Shown piece by piece: positions 23,951-33,611 of a DNA stretch of 40,351 nucleotides. The stretch covers positions 1-40,351 of the forward strand of contig RFHH01000053.1 in assembly GCA_003696075.1 (NCBI GenBank), written 5' to 3'. Both the position numbers and the translations under genes were made by a program. The number at the start of each line of letters is the position of its first letter. Positions within the stretch are counted from its first letter, which is position 1. Origin of the DNA: Acidobacteriota bacterium (lineage in GTDB: Bacteria > Acidobacteriota > Polarisedimenticolia > J045). Below the pieces are notes generated by a model that saw only the letters and a list, made by a program, of their open reading frames with translations, made no database searches and had not been told where the DNA came from.

Positions 23951-25378
23951 TCACACGGTCCGGCTGAAGACCGGGCGGTCGTCGGAGGCGTGGCGCTCTC
24001 GCCAATACCGGTCGAAGCACATGGCGAGGTTCCGGATGAACAGCTCGCCCGTCGGTGTGGCCTCGATGCGATCCGGCCCGATGGTGCACATCCCTTCGCG
24101 CTCGTGCTCGGCCAGCAGTGCCAGGTCGTCGCGGAAGTAGCTTCGGAAGTCGATTCCGTAGCGGCGCTCGATCACCCTCATGTCGACGGCGAAGTTGCAC
24201 ATGAGCTCGTGGATGACGTCGCGGCGGATCTCGTCGTCCTGTGTGCGCACGATGCCTCGCACCACCGGAAGGGTTCCCGCGTCCAGCAGCCGGCGGTATT
24301 CGGACAGCTTTTTCGCATTTTGGACGTAGGCGCCGCGGAGATCGCCGATGGCGGAGATCCCGAGCCCGATCACGTCGGGCGCGGGAACGACGGCGTAACC
24401 CTGGAAATTGCGCCGCAGTCGGCCCTCTCGCCGCGCCACGGCTAGCTCGTCCTCGGGCCGGGCGAAGTGGTCCATTCCGATCGGCTCGTATCCGGCGGCG
24501 AGGAAGCGCTCCCGCGCGATGCCGAACAGGCTGAACTTCGTCTCCCTGCCGGGAAGGCTGCCCTCCGGGAGCTTTTTCATGTGACCGCGCATCCATGGGA
24601 CGAAGGCGAAGGAGTAGACCGCGGCCCGGTCCGCCCCGAGGTCGATGACCGTCTCGACCGTCCTCTCGAATCCCTCGGGAGTCTGATAGGGGAGCCCGTA
24701 GATCAGATCGATGTTGATCCCGGAAAAACCCCTGGCCCGGGCGTGGTCGACGAGGCGCCGGGTCATCGCCACGCTCTGGACGCGCTCGACGGCCTCCTGG
24801 ACCTTGGGCGTGAAGTCCTGAACTCCCATCGAAATGCGGTTGAAGCCGAGATCGGCCAGGCGGTCGATGTGCTCGGTCGTCGTGACGCGCGGGTCGACCT
24901 CGACGGCCATCTCCGCCCCCTCGACCGGCGTGAATCGAGCAAGCAGCCGCTCGAGCATTTCCGCCAAGGTGGGCGGGTCGAAATAGGTGGGCGTGCCGCC
25001 TCCGAGATGCAACTGGGAGAACCGGCGGCGGTCCGGGAGGCGCTCGGCCACCATCTCGACCTCCCTCAGGAGCAGTTCGAGATAGGGGAGGGCCTTTTCC
25101 TTGTGCGGCGTGATGATCACGTGGCAGCCGCAAAACAGACAGCGGTGCCGGCAGAAGGGAAGGTGGACGTACAGCGACAACGGCTCGCCGGCGGCACGGT
25201 TCGCCTCGGCGAGACGGCGCTCGTACTCGTCCGCCCCCACGCCCTCGTGGAACTCGACAGCCGTCGGGTAGCTGGTGTAGCGGGGTCCCGGGCGATCGTA
25301 TTTCGCGAGCAGGGCGGCGGTCACCTCGCGCGCTGTCGGCCGCCCCGCGCTCCGCTCCGATCGGTTCTCGCGGTTCAT
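23951..25378 (-). CDS. hemN: Oxygen-independent coproporphyrinogen III oxidase
   Basis: 475 aa. A radical SAM enzyme converting coproporphyrinogen III to protoporphyrinogen IX without oxygen. The motif CRHRCLFCGC (CX3CX2CXC) is the true HemN signature and separates it from HemW. GPRYTSYPTAVEFHE at the N-terminus, HLGGGTPTYF, DPRVTT and FNRISMGVQDF follow, and the C-terminal HemN domain is present (VIHELMCNFAVD). ATG 25378 overlaps the hemE stop by 4 nt (ATGA), so it is translationally coupled. Confidence 0.97.
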   Translation of the reverse strand: MNRENRSERSAGRPTAREVTAALLAKYDRPGPRYTSYPTAVEFHEGVGADEYERRLAEANRAAGEPLSLYVHLPFCRHRCLFCGCHVIITPHKEKALPYLELLLREVEMVAERLPDRRRFSQLHLGGGTPTYFDPPTLAEMLERLLARFTPVEGAEMAVEVDPRVTTTEHIDRLADLGFNRISMGVQDFTPKVQEAVERVQSVAMTRRLVDHARARGFSGINIDLIYGLPYQTPEGFERTVETVIDLGADRAAVYSFAFVPWMRGHMKKLPEGSLPGRETKFSLFGIARERFLAAGYEPIGMDHFARPEDELAVARREGRLRRNFQGYAVVPAPDVIGLGISAIGDLRGAYVQNAKKLSEYRRLLDAGTLPVVRGIVRTQDDEIRRDVIHELMCNFAVDMRVIERRYGIDFRSYFRDDLALLAEHEREGMCTIGPDRIEATPTGELFIRNLAMCFDRYWRERHASDDRPVFSRTV

Positions 25379-26421
25379 CGAGCCTCCTCGCCCGCGGCCG
25401 CCGCTGCGTGCTCCGCGTGCACCGTCTCGACCAGAGCCTCCACGCTCTCCAGCGGGGCGTCGGGCGTGATCCCGTGACCGAGGTTGACGATGTGACCCCG
25501 TGCCGGAACCTCCCTCAAGAGGCGCTCGGTGGCGCGCCGGGTCGCCTCCGGCCCGGCGAGCAGGACGGCCGGGTCCAGGTTTCCCTGCACCGGCCGTTCC
25601 GGACCGAGCTTCCGGCGGAGTTCGGCGAGGTCGGTCATCCAGTCGACAGCGAGCGCCTCGCACGGCAGGGCGGAGCACGGCTCCACCAGGTGCGGCGCCT
25701 GATGGAGGAACAGGATCCGCGGGACGCCGGCCCGGCCGAGCGCCTCGAGCAGGGCCCGCAGCCGAGGCTCCACCAGTTCCCTCCACGTGCGCGGCGGCAG
25801 GATCCCCGCCCAAGAGTCGAAGATCTGGACCGCGTCCGCCCCCGCGGCAGCCTGCGCGATGGCGTACTCCGCCGCCAGCTCGGCGAGCACGTCGAGCAGC
25901 TCCCCCAGGGCCGCGGGATCGGCCGCCGCCATGGCGCGGAGCCGCGGGAACCCGCGCCGCCCCCGTCCCTCCACGAGATAGGCGGCGAGCGAGAGGGGGG
26001 CGCCGGCGAAGCCGAGCAGGGCGGCACGGCCCCCGAGCTCCTGCTTGACGATGCGCAAAGCCGCCTGGACTTCCGGAGCGATCTCTTCCCGCGGAGGAAC
26101 GCGCAGCGAACGGATCCGCGCCCGATCCCGCACGGGCTCGGCGATCACCGGACCGGGATCGAACCGGAACGAAACGCCCAGCGCGGCCAGCGGGCTCATC
26201 AGGTCGGCGAAGATGATGGCCGCATCGAATCCGAACCGTTCGATCGGCATCATCGTCACCTTCGCCGCCAGTTCGGCGTCGGCGACCAGTTCCTCGAAGG
26301 TGTACCGGGCCCGGAGTTCTCGATACTCAGGCAGGTAGCGTCCGGCCTGGCGCATGACCCAGACGGGCCGGCGCGGTGTCGGCTCGCTCCTCAGGGCTCT
26401 CATCAGCAGGTCATTCGTCAT
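25375..26421 (-). CDS. hemE: Uroporphyrinogen decarboxylase
   Basis: 348 aa. Removes four acetate carboxyls from uroporphyrinogen III to give coproporphyrinogen III. Signatures: PVWVMRQAGRYLPEYRE near the N-terminus, the catalytic Asp region IIFADLMSPLAALG, GFAGAPLSLAAYLVEG and GNLDPAVLLAGPE, then the C-terminal NLGHGITPDAPLESV. The start overlaps the response-regulator gene end by 11 nt, and the end overlaps hemN by 4 nt. The surrounding operon is discussed under the two-component genes. Confidence 0.98.
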   Translation of the reverse strand: MTNDLLMRALRSEPTPRRPVWVMRQAGRYLPEYRELRARYTFEELVADAELAAKVTMMPIERFGFDAAIIFADLMSPLAALGVSFRFDPGPVIAEPVRDRARIRSLRVPPREEIAPEVQAALRIVKQELGGRAALLGFAGAPLSLAAYLVEGRGRRGFPRLRAMAAADPAALGELLDVLAELAAEYAIAQAAAGADAVQIFDSWAGILPPRTWRELVEPRLRALLEALGRAGVPRILFLHQAPHLVEPCSALPCEALAVDWMTDLAELRRKLGPERPVQGNLDPAVLLAGPEATRRATERLLREVPARGHIVNLGHGITPDAPLESVEALVETVHAEHAAAAAGEEAR

Positions 26422-27139
26422 CGCGTCCCTCCGGCTCGCGCGTGAAGCGGTATCCGACGCCGCGCACCGTGTGGAAATGGACCGGGTTTTCGGGATCCCG
26501 TTCGAACCGTTTCCGGAGCCGGACGATGAAGTTGTCGATCGTCCGCGTGGAGGGGAACAGGTCGTATCCCCAGACCTTCTCGAGGATTTCCTCGCGGGAG
26601 ACGACCTCGCCCTCCTTTTCGGCGAGAGCCTTGAGGATCATCGCCTCCTTTTGGGTCAGCGTCTGCTCGCGGCCGTCCCACGAGCGCCCCTTGAAAGAAC
26701 GGAAATCGAAGGTGTTGCCGCCGAAAGCGAGCGTCGCCCCGCTGCTGGGCATGGCCTCGTACCAGCTCCGGCGCCGGATGATGGCCCTCACCCGCAGCAG
26801 CAGCTCCTTCAGATGGAACGGTTTCGGGAGATAGTCGTCGCCGCCCGCCTCGAGCCCGCGGATGCGGTCGTCGACGCTTCCCTTGGCGGTCAGGAACAGG
26901 ATCGGGCAGTCCCTCTCCGCGGCGCGGGCGCGCTCGCAGATGGTGAATCCATCGATCCCCGGGAGCATGACGTCGAGCAGGACGAGATCCCACGGCTCGG
27001 AGAGGATCCGCTGCAGTCCCTCGCGCCCGTCGTGGGCGACCTCCGCCGCGTAGCCCTCCGCGGCCAGGTTCTCGCGGATTCCCTCCGCGAGGTGGACCTC
27101 GTCTTCGATCACCAGGATCCGTGCCGTCGGCCGGCTCAC
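26411..27139 (-). CDS. OmpR/PhoB-family response regulator within the haem operon
   Basis: 242 aa. Receiver domain with IEDE acidic residues, phosphoacceptor D56 (LLDVMLPGIDG), FLTAKG and KPFH. The winged-helix DNA-binding domain has LTQKEAMILKALAEKEGEVVSREEILEKVWGY and RTIDNFIVRLRKRFE, ending GVGYRFTRE. GTG 27139 overlaps the kinase stop by 4 nt. It is encoded between hemL and hemE, so its most natural target is haem synthesis itself or a haem-linked respiratory function. OmpR-family regulators bind direct repeats with 11-bp period, and such a repeat exists upstream of hemA. Confidence 0.95.
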   Translation of the reverse strand: MSRPTARILVIEDEVHLAEGIRENLAAEGYAAEVAHDGREGLQRILSEPWDLVLLDVMLPGIDGFTICERARAAERDCPILFLTAKGSVDDRIRGLEAGGDDYLPKPFHLKELLLRVRAIIRRRSWYEAMPSSGATLAFGGNTFDFRSFKGRSWDGREQTLTQKEAMILKALAEKEGEVVSREEILEKVWGYDLFPSTRTIDNFIVRLRKRFERDPENPVHFHTVRGVGYRFTREPEGRDDE

Positions 27140-28236
27140 GATTCCCTCCCCGGCGGCAGTGGCCAGCGGACCGTGAAGGACGCCCCCTTCCCGGGACCGG
27201 CGCTGCGGGCCTGGATCGTTCCGCCGCCGATCTCGATGAAGCGCCGAACGAGGTACAGGCCGAGCCCCGAGCCGCGCGTGTGCCGCCTCAGCTCGTCGCC
27301 CGGCCGGTAGAACTTGTCGAAGATCCGCCCCAGCTCGTCCGCGGGTATGCCGATCCCGGTGTCGGCGACCTCGAGCTCCGCCGCGCCGGAGCGGGCGGTC
27401 GCGCGAAGCCGGACCCTCCCGCCGCCGGCTGCGGCGGTCGCCTTGACCGCGTTGTCGGTGAGATTCCGAACGACGGTCCGGGCCGCCGCCGGGTCGACCC
27501 ACGCCTCGACGTCCGCTTCGATTTCGCTCACCAGCTCCACTCCCTGGGCCGCGGCGGTCCGCGCCAGCTCGTCCAGCACGGCCTCCGCCGTGCGCCGCAA
27601 CGAAACCCGCTGCGGCTCGTACGGGATCCGGCCTTCCTCGATCCGCGTCGTGTCGAGGACGTTCGTCACCATCGTCTCCAGCCGCTGGAGTTCGTCCAAC
27701 ATGCGCTCCACGATCGCCCGGCGCTGCTCGGCGGGCGGATCGCGCATCGCGAGGGTCTCGGCCGAGAGCCGGAGGCTCGCGATCGGGCTCTTCAGCTCGT
27801 GCGAGACGGCGGCGAGAAAGTTCTCCTGCCGCCGCTTCAAGCGGAACTCCTCGCGCAGGGCGCGGCCGAGGACGCTCATTCCGGCGAAGAGCACGAGCAG
27901 GAAGAATCCCGCCTCCCACCCGTAGCGGTTCAGCCGGCGCCAGCGGTCGCGCCGGAGCCGCTCGCGGAGCGCCCGCGAGATCCGCGCCCGGGGAGCGGAC
28001 CGCTCCACGTCCAGGTTCGGAAACAACTCGGCCACCTGGTCCGCGGGGTAGCCGAGCTGGAGCATGACGTGCGCCGCCTGTGCCTGCTGGGAGAGAAGCT
28101 GCTCGTCGAATTCGGCGACGCGGCGGGTGTAGCGCGCCTCGTCCAGTACCCACCAGAGCACCTGGGCGCAGCAGACGACCAGCAACGCCAGGAATCCCAC
28201 CTGGAGAATCCGCACGTTGCGCCGCCGCGCCCGCAT
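27136..28236 (-). CDS. Membrane sensor histidine kinase within the haem operon
   Basis: 366 aa. Two transmembrane helices (residues about 10-31 and 107-124) flank a small extracytoplasmic sensor of about 75 residues (helical, with VAEFDEQLLSQQAQAAHVML). The cytoplasmic kinase has the H-box FLAAVSHELKSPIASLRLS (H146), the N-box VVRNLTDNAVKAT, the G1 box DTGIGIP, an F-box (FDKFYRP) and the G2 box GSGLGLYLV. No HAMP is obvious. The sensor is unlike anything I recognise; the signal could be oxygen, redox or haem-related, which is context inference. ATG 28236 follows GGGAGG by 4 nt and lies 10 nt after hemL. The gene overlaps the response regulator by 4 nt. Confidence 0.95.
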   Translation of the reverse strand: MRARRRNVRILQVGFLALLVVCCAQVLWWVLDEARYTRRVAEFDEQLLSQQAQAAHVMLQLGYPADQVAELFPNLDVERSAPRARISRALRERLRRDRWRRLNRYGWEAGFFLLVLFAGMSVLGRALREEFRLKRRQENFLAAVSHELKSPIASLRLSAETLAMRDPPAEQRRAIVERMLDELQRLETMVTNVLDTTRIEEGRIPYEPQRVSLRRTAEAVLDELARTAAAQGVELVSEIEADVEAWVDPAAARTVVRNLTDNAVKATAAAGGGRVRLRATARSGAAELEVADTGIGIPADELGRIFDKFYRPGDELRRHTRGSGLGLYLVRRFIEIGGGTIQARSAGPGKGASFTVRWPLPPGRES

Positions 28237-28246
28237 GCCGCCTCCC

Positions 28247-29548
28247 TCAGCCGGCGCTCGCCGCGGCGGCCAGCGCCCCGGGAAGGGCACCGGCCAACTT
28301 CTCCAGGTGGTGCCGATCGTGGGCGAGCGACAGGAAACCGACCTCGTAGGCGGAAGGGGCGAGCTGGATGCCTTGCTCCAGGAGGGCGTGGAAGAGGGCC
28401 CGGTAGCGGGCGGCCGCCTCGGGGGCGATCGCCTCGGCCGATCGCGGCGGATCCCCCTCCTGCAAACAAAGCCAGAAGATCGAGCCCACCCGCACGAGCC
28501 GGGCGGGCACCGGCGCGGCGGCGAGCACGGGCGCCAGCGCTTCGTCGAGAAGCCGTCCGAGTTCCTCCAGGCGCTCCCAGCCGCGCTCGCGCTCGAGAAC
28601 CCGGAGTGTGGCCAGTCCCGCCGCCATCGCCACCGGATTTCCCGACAACGTGCCCGCTTGGTAGACGTCCCCCTCGGGCGCCAGGCGCGCCATGATCTCC
28701 CGGCGGCCGCCGAAGGCGCCCACCGGAAGGCCGCCGCCGATCACCTTGCCGAACGTGGCGAGGTCGGGGGTCACGCCCGTGCGCTCGGCCGCGCCACCCG
28801 GTCCGACGCGGAAGCCGCTGATGACCTCGTCGAAGATGAGCAGGGCTCCCGCCCGCTCCGTCTCCTCGCGCAACGCGCGGAGAAAGTCGGCGCGCTGCAC
28901 CAGAAGGCCGTTGTTCGCCGGAATCGGCTCGACGATGACGGCTGCCACGTGCTCCCCCTCATCGCGCATCAGCGCGCGGAACCGCTCCTCGTCGTCGAGC
29001 GGGAGCACGCGGGTGAGGCGGGCGAAGGGCTCGGGGACACCGGCGGAGGATGGCGTGCCGAACGTGGCGAGGCCCGAGCCGGCGGAGACGAGCAGGTGGT
29101 CGGCGTGCCCGTGGTAGCAGCCGGAGAATTTCACCACCGGGTCCCGGCCGGTGAAGCCGCGCGCGAGGCGGATGGCGCTCATGGTGGCCTCGGTCCCGGA
29201 GGAGACGAAGCGCACCTGCTCGAGGCCCGGGTAGAGCCGCACGACGGTCTCCGCCAGCTCCACCTCGGCGCGGCACGGGGCGCCGAACGTCGTTCCCTCG
29301 CCGGCCGCGCGGCGCACCGCGTCGACCACCTCGGGATGGGCGTGGCCGAGGATCAGTGGTCCCCACGAGCCGACGAAATCGACGAAACGCCGCCCGTCCT
29401 CGTCCTCGACCTCCGCCCCCGCGCCCCGCCTGATGAAGGGGGGGATACCGCCGACGGCCCGGAAGGCCCGGACCGGTGAGTCGACACCGCCCGGTATCAC
29501 CCGCCGGGCGCGGTCGAACAGGTTACGGCTGTTCGGTCCGGCACTCAC
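28247..29548 (-). CDS. hemL: Glutamate-1-semialdehyde 2,1-aminomutase
   Basis: 433 aa. A PLP enzyme making 5-aminolevulinate from glutamate-1-semialdehyde (second C5-pathway step). PLP Lys is K268 in TFGKVIGGGLPVGAFGG. IPGGVDSPVRAF opens the protein; SSGTEATMSAIRLAR and the AGTLSGNPVAMAAGL motif are intact. The GTG start overlaps the hemB stop by 4 nt. Length matches the family (about 430). Confidence 0.97.
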   Translation of the reverse strand: MSAGPNSRNLFDRARRVIPGGVDSPVRAFRAVGGIPPFIRRGAGAEVEDEDGRRFVDFVGSWGPLILGHAHPEVVDAVRRAAGEGTTFGAPCRAEVELAETVVRLYPGLEQVRFVSSGTEATMSAIRLARGFTGRDPVVKFSGCYHGHADHLLVSAGSGLATFGTPSSAGVPEPFARLTRVLPLDDEERFRALMRDEGEHVAAVIVEPIPANNGLLVQRADFLRALREETERAGALLIFDEVISGFRVGPGGAAERTGVTPDLATFGKVIGGGLPVGAFGGRREIMARLAPEGDVYQAGTLSGNPVAMAAGLATLRVLERERGWERLEELGRLLDEALAPVLAAAPVPARLVRVGSIFWLCLQEGDPPRSAEAIAPEAAARYRALFHALLEQGIQLAPSAYEVGFLSLAHDRHHLEKLAGALPGALAAAASAG

Positions 29549-30561
29549 AGCCAACCCCCAGCGAGTGCGTCCCGCGCGTGGTAGGTGATGATCACATCGG
29601 CGCCGGCGCGTGCGATCGCCAGGAGGTTCTCCCGCACGATCGCAGCCTCGTCGAGCCAACCGCGGGCCGCCGCGGCCTTCACCTGAGAGTACTCCCCGGA
29701 CACGTTGTACGCGGCGAGCGGGAGGGTCGAGACCTCTCGGACGCGGCGGATGACGTCGAGATAGGCCAGGGCCGGTTTGACCATCAGCATGTCCGCGCCC
29801 TCCTCCTCGTCGAGCGCCGCTTCGCGCAGCGCTTCCCGCGCGTTCCTCGGGTCCATCTGGTACCCGCGGCGGTCGCCCTTGCCGGGCGCCGAGTCCGCGG
29901 CGTCGCGGAACGGCCCGTAGTAGGCGGAGGCGTACTTGACGGCGTAGGAGAGGATCCCCACGTTCGTGAAGCCGTTCGAGTCGAGAGCGTCCCGGATGGC
30001 GGCGACCCGGCCGTCCATCATGTCGGAGGGGGCCACCACGTCCGCGCCGGCCTCGGCGTGGGCGAGCGCCATCCGCGCGAGAGGCGCCAGGGTGGCGTCG
30101 TTGTCCACGTCGCCTCCCGACAGCACGCCGCAGTGCCCGTGGTCGGTGTAGGCGCACAGGCAGACGTCGGTGATGACCGTCAAATCGGCGCCGAACCGCT
30201 TCTTGAGCGCAGCGACGGCGCGCGGGACCGCGCCCTCGGGATCGGCGGCGTGATCGCCCGTCGGCGACTTCGCGCCCGGGCGTGCGATGCCGAACAGGAG
30301 CACCGTCCGGATCCCGAGCTCCAGGTCCTTCGCCACGCGCGCGAGGAGATCGTCGAGGCCGTACCTTTCGATCCCCGGCATGGACGGGATCTCCTCCGCA
30401 CCGCGATCGGCCGGGAGGACGAAGTGCGGCATCACCAGGCGGTCGGCGAACAGCCGCGTCTCGGCGCAGAGGTCGCGCAGGGCGGCGCTGCGGCGCAGGC
30501 GCCGCGGCCTGGAGCGGCCCGGCGTCGTCGTTTCCAATCCGGAGACTTTCAGTTCGGTCAT
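29545..30561 (-). CDS. hemB: Delta-aminolevulinic acid dehydratase (porphobilinogen synthase)
   Basis: 338 aa. Condenses two 5-aminolevulinates to porphobilinogen. The Zn-type Cys cluster is visible as DVCLCAYTDHGHCG. The two active-site lysines are in VKYASAYYGPFRDA and MVKPALAYLD. PSDMMDGRVAAIRDALD and GEYSQVKAAAARGW are also present. Start ATG overlaps hemD by 4 nt, stop overlaps hemL by 4 nt. Being Zn-type, it does not need the Mg-only motif of plant-type enzymes. Confidence 0.97.
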   Translation of the reverse strand: MTELKVSGLETTTPGRSRPRRLRRSAALRDLCAETRLFADRLVMPHFVLPADRGAEEIPSMPGIERYGLDDLLARVAKDLELGIRTVLLFGIARPGAKSPTGDHAADPEGAVPRAVAALKKRFGADLTVITDVCLCAYTDHGHCGVLSGGDVDNDATLAPLARMALAHAEAGADVVAPSDMMDGRVAAIRDALDSNGFTNVGILSYAVKYASAYYGPFRDAADSAPGKGDRRGYQMDPRNAREALREAALDEEEGADMLMVKPALAYLDVIRRVREVSTLPLAAYNVSGEYSQVKAAAARGWLDEAAIVRENLLAIARAGADVIITYHARDALAGGWL

Positions 30562-31289
30562 GGCACCACCTCCAGCAGGCCGTGGATTCCGGGACGGCGC
30601 GCCTCGGCGGCGACGCGGAGCCCGGCGTGACGCACGGCCTCGCTCGTGGTCGGGCCGATGGTGACGAGCGGCAGGCGCGCATCGACCTCGGCCTGGTTGA
30701 GGAGCCCGCGAACCGCGGAGGGGCTCGCGAGCAGCACGGCGTCCAGTTCGTCACGCCCCAGCCGGCGGCGTGGCGAGGCCGGCGGCGCCGGGCGGGAACG
30801 GTAGACCGCCACGCGCCGCACCTCCACGCCCTCGGGGGCGAGAATCTCCTCGATCTCCCTCCGGCCCCGGTCGGCCGCGGCCACGACGACCGGCGCCTTT
30901 TCCCGGGAAGCGCTCAGCGCTTGCCTGAGAGCGATGGCGAGGCCCCTTCCGGTGGCCTCGGGCGGAACGAGGTCGCACCGCCCGAAGCGCCGGCGGGCCG
31001 CGGCGGCGGTCGACGGACCGACGGCCGCAATCTTCACCGAAGGGGGAAGTTCGCCGCCGACCAGATCCGCCGCCGCCTCCGCTCCTCGCCGCGAGGCGAG
31101 GGCGAGCCAGGCGGCGCCGCGAAGCGCCCCGCGAAGCGCTGCCGCGGTATCCCTGTCGGTCAGCCGCTCCACCACCACGCACGGGAGGATCACCGGCCGT
31201 CCTCCCGCCCGCGCGATCTCGCGGGCCCACTCCGGCGCGTCCTCGGCGGCGCGCGTGACCAGCAGGCGCTTGCCGGAGAGGTCAATCAT
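30558..31289 (-). CDS. hemD: Uroporphyrinogen-III synthase
   Basis: 243 aa. Cyclises and inverts ring D of hydroxymethylbilane. Sequence is poorly conserved in this family. The N-terminal LLVTRAAEDAPEWAREIARAGGRPVILPC, the mid AAVGPSTAAAARR, the second-domain RREIEEILAPEGVEVRRVAVYRS and the DAVLLASPSAVRGLL element fit HemD, and its place between hemC and hemB supports it. ATG 31289 overlaps hemC by 8 nt. Confidence 0.92.
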   Translation of the reverse strand: MIDLSGKRLLVTRAAEDAPEWAREIARAGGRPVILPCVVVERLTDRDTAAALRGALRGAAWLALASRRGAEAAADLVGGELPPSVKIAAVGPSTAAAARRRFGRCDLVPPEATGRGLAIALRQALSASREKAPVVVAAADRGRREIEEILAPEGVEVRRVAVYRSRPAPPASPRRRLGRDELDAVLLASPSAVRGLLNQAEVDARLPLVTIGPTTSEAVRHAGLRVAAEARRPGIHGLLEVVP

Positions 31290-32208
31290 CGCCGCCCCCG
31301 CCGCCGGTGAGACGCCGGAAGACCTCGGCCGCCAGCGCATCCGGGTCTTCCCCTCGAGCCCGGGCGTCCACGATCCTCCCGCCGCGCTCGAGGCGGGCGA
31401 TCAGCTCCAGCGCCGTTTCGCCCGCCGGCCGGCAGTAGGCGCCGAACGGCACGCTGCAGCCCCCCTCGACCATCTCGAGGAGGCGCCGCTCGGCCCGGAC
31501 CGCGCGCCGCGCCGCCGGATCGTCGAGCGCTTCGCACGCCGTCCGGATCGCATCGTCGTCCGCGCGCGCCTGGACGGCGATCGCCCCCTGCGACGGCGCC
31601 GGAACGAAGCGCTCCGGGTCGAGCGGGACCACGCGGATGCCGTCCAAGGGGAGAGCGCCGGCCCCCTCGGCGCGCCGGAGCCGCTCGATCCCGGCCGCTG
31701 CCAGGACGATCGCGTCGAAATCTCCCTCGGCCAGCCGGCGGATCCTCGTCGGCAAGTTGCCGCGGAGGAGGGCGGTGGTGAGGTCCGGCCGCTCCGCCCG
31801 GATCCAGGCGCGTCGCCGCATCGAGGCGGTCCCGATGGTGGCCCCCGGCTTCAGCGGGAGCGTGCCTTCTCCCCCGGCGGCCGAGGCTTCCCTCACGAGG
31901 AGAAGGTCGCGCGGATCGACCCGCTCCGGAACGGCGACGATCGACAGCCCCGCCGGGCTTAGGGACGGCACGTCCTTGTAGGAATGCACGGCGATGTCGA
32001 CGCGGCCGTCGAGAAGCGCTCGCTCGAGCTCCACCACGAACACCCCTGCCGGACCGATCTCGGCGAACGGCGCATCCCGCCGCTGGTCGCCGCTCGTCCG
32101 GACGATCACGATCTCCGCCTCGTGTCCCGAGGCGGCGAGCCGGCGCGCGACATCCCGGGCCTGGGCCAGAGCGAGGCGCGATCCGCGGGTTCCCAGGCGG
32201 ATCTTCAT
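31282..32208 (-). CDS. hemC: Porphobilinogen deaminase (hydroxymethylbilane synthase)
   Basis: 308 aa. Polymerises four porphobilinogens. The dipyrromethane-cofactor Cys is in VEGGCSVPFGAYC. IRLGTRGSRLALAQA starts the protein; HSYKDVPS, the Arg-rich RRRAWIRAERPDL and PAPSQGAIAVQAR are the expected motifs. ATG 32208 overlaps hemA by 4 nt and has GGAGGAGGAGG just upstream. Confidence 0.98.
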   Translation of the reverse strand: MKIRLGTRGSRLALAQARDVARRLAASGHEAEIVIVRTSGDQRRDAPFAEIGPAGVFVVELERALLDGRVDIAVHSYKDVPSLSPAGLSIVAVPERVDPRDLLLVREASAAGGEGTLPLKPGATIGTASMRRRAWIRAERPDLTTALLRGNLPTRIRRLAEGDFDAIVLAAAGIERLRRAEGAGALPLDGIRVVPLDPERFVPAPSQGAIAVQARADDDAIRTACEALDDPAARRAVRAERRLLEMVEGGCSVPFGAYCRPAGETALELIARLERGGRIVDARARGEDPDALAAEVFRRLTGGGGGDD

Positions 32209-33551
32209 CCCTCCTCCTCCTCGCCGACCGGGATCAGGAACGCGGGGTGGCCGGCGGTGAGCTCTCGGACGTTCCGCAGGAGAGCTTCGTCTTCGGCGTG
32301 CGAGAAGAAGGCCTGAACCGCCTCGGGACCGATCTCGCGGGCGAGGCCGCGCAGGCCGTTCGTCGGCAGGTGCGCGAACCGCCGCGCCAGCGTTTCCGCC
32401 CAGCGGCGGAGCGGTTCGCGCATGTCCGGCTGGAGGTGCTTGAGGTCACGGCGGAACAGGCGCTCGACTCCTTCCAGGGCGGTCTGCCGGTATCGCCGCT
32501 GGACCGCGGCGATCCAGGGGGCGAGGAGGCGTTCCGCCAGCCTCCGGCGGAGGTCGAGCAGCGCCTCGTCCACCAGCTCGCGGGCCTCCGCCATCTCCTC
32601 CAACCGCCGCTCCCGGTTCCTCTCCGCCTCCGCGATGATCTCCGCCATGCCGACGCGCGGAACGCCGGCCAGGCGCGCGTCCTCCGGATCCACGTCGGGC
32701 GGCACCGCCATGTCGACCACGAGCGGTGCTTCGCCGGACGGCGTGCGCCCGGCCAGGCGCTCGAGCGCGGCGCGGTCGAGGACCGGGCCCGGCGCGCCGG
32801 TCGCGAGCAGCACCGCCTCCACCTCCGGGGGCGCCTCGCGGAAGCGGTCCAGGGGGAGGGGCGTGCCGCCGTGCTCTCCCGCCAGCGCCGCCGCTTTCGC
32901 GGGCGTGCGGTTCACGACGAAGAAGGGCACGCCGGCGTCGCTGAGCGCCTTCGCGCAGCGCCGCGTCATGTCGGACACCCCGACGAGGGCCACCGCCCCA
33001 CCCGTCCGGCTCAGCCGCGTCCGAAGATGCTCCATGGCGATCTCGGAGAGCGACGCCCGCCCGCAGCCGATCTGCGTGCTCCGGTGGACGAGCCCGGCGA
33101 CACGGAAAGCCTCTTCGAAGAGCAGCTCGAGGCGCGGTCCGACCAGACCCGCCCGGCGCGCCGTGTCGTAGGCGCGCCGCACCTGCCCCGCGATCTCCGT
33201 CTCGCCGACGCGGGCGGAGTCGAGCCCGGCGGTGACCAGGAGCAGATGCTCGGCCGCACCCTCCCCGGCCCACTCGTGAAAGGTCCGTTCCGCTTCCCCG
33301 GGCTCCGGGCGCCGCCCGGCGAGTTCGGTGAAGATGCGGGGGCGGTACGCGGCCAGCGGTGTGCGGCCGTCGCCGGCGAAGACGACCTCGACGCGGTTGC
33401 AGGTGGCGATGTAGACGGCCTCGTCCAGCCCCGCGCGCTCCGCGAGGCGCACGAGGGCAGCCTCCCTCTCCGCCTCGGGAACCGTGAACTGGGCGAGCCG
33501 CTCGGGCCCCCCCTTCCGCCACGTGACGCTCACGAGTCCGATCCGGTTCAT
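32205..33551 (-). CDS. hemA: Glutamyl-tRNA reductase
   Basis: 448 aa. First committed enzyme of the C5 pathway, reducing glutamyl-tRNA to glutamate-1-semialdehyde. The nucleophilic Cys is C51 in IATCNRVE. GLDSARVGETEIAGQVRRAYDTAR, IGCGRASLSEIA and the NADPH-binding AVALVGVSDMTRRC (a somewhat degenerate GxGxxx) follow, with the dimerisation helices at the end. ATG 33551 has GGGAG 6 nt upstream. It is the first gene of the operon and follows a long hairpin leader and a direct-repeat regulatory element. Confidence 0.97.
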   Translation of the reverse strand: MNRIGLVSVTWRKGGPERLAQFTVPEAEREAALVRLAERAGLDEAVYIATCNRVEVVFAGDGRTPLAAYRPRIFTELAGRRPEPGEAERTFHEWAGEGAAEHLLLVTAGLDSARVGETEIAGQVRRAYDTARRAGLVGPRLELLFEEAFRVAGLVHRSTQIGCGRASLSEIAMEHLRTRLSRTGGAVALVGVSDMTRRCAKALSDAGVPFFVVNRTPAKAAALAGEHGGTPLPLDRFREAPPEVEAVLLATGAPGPVLDRAALERLAGRTPSGEAPLVVDMAVPPDVDPEDARLAGVPRVGMAEIIAEAERNRERRLEEMAEARELVDEALLDLRRRLAERLLAPWIAAVQRRYRQTALEGVERLFRRDLKHLQPDMREPLRRWAETLARRFAHLPTNGLRGLAREIGPEAVQAFFSHAEDEALLRNVRELTAGHPAFLIPVGEEEEG

Positions 33552-33611
33552 CGGCGGCTCCCGCCGGGTCCACCCGGCGCGCTGCGGCTTTCGGCAGGTC
33601 GACTCGGGGAG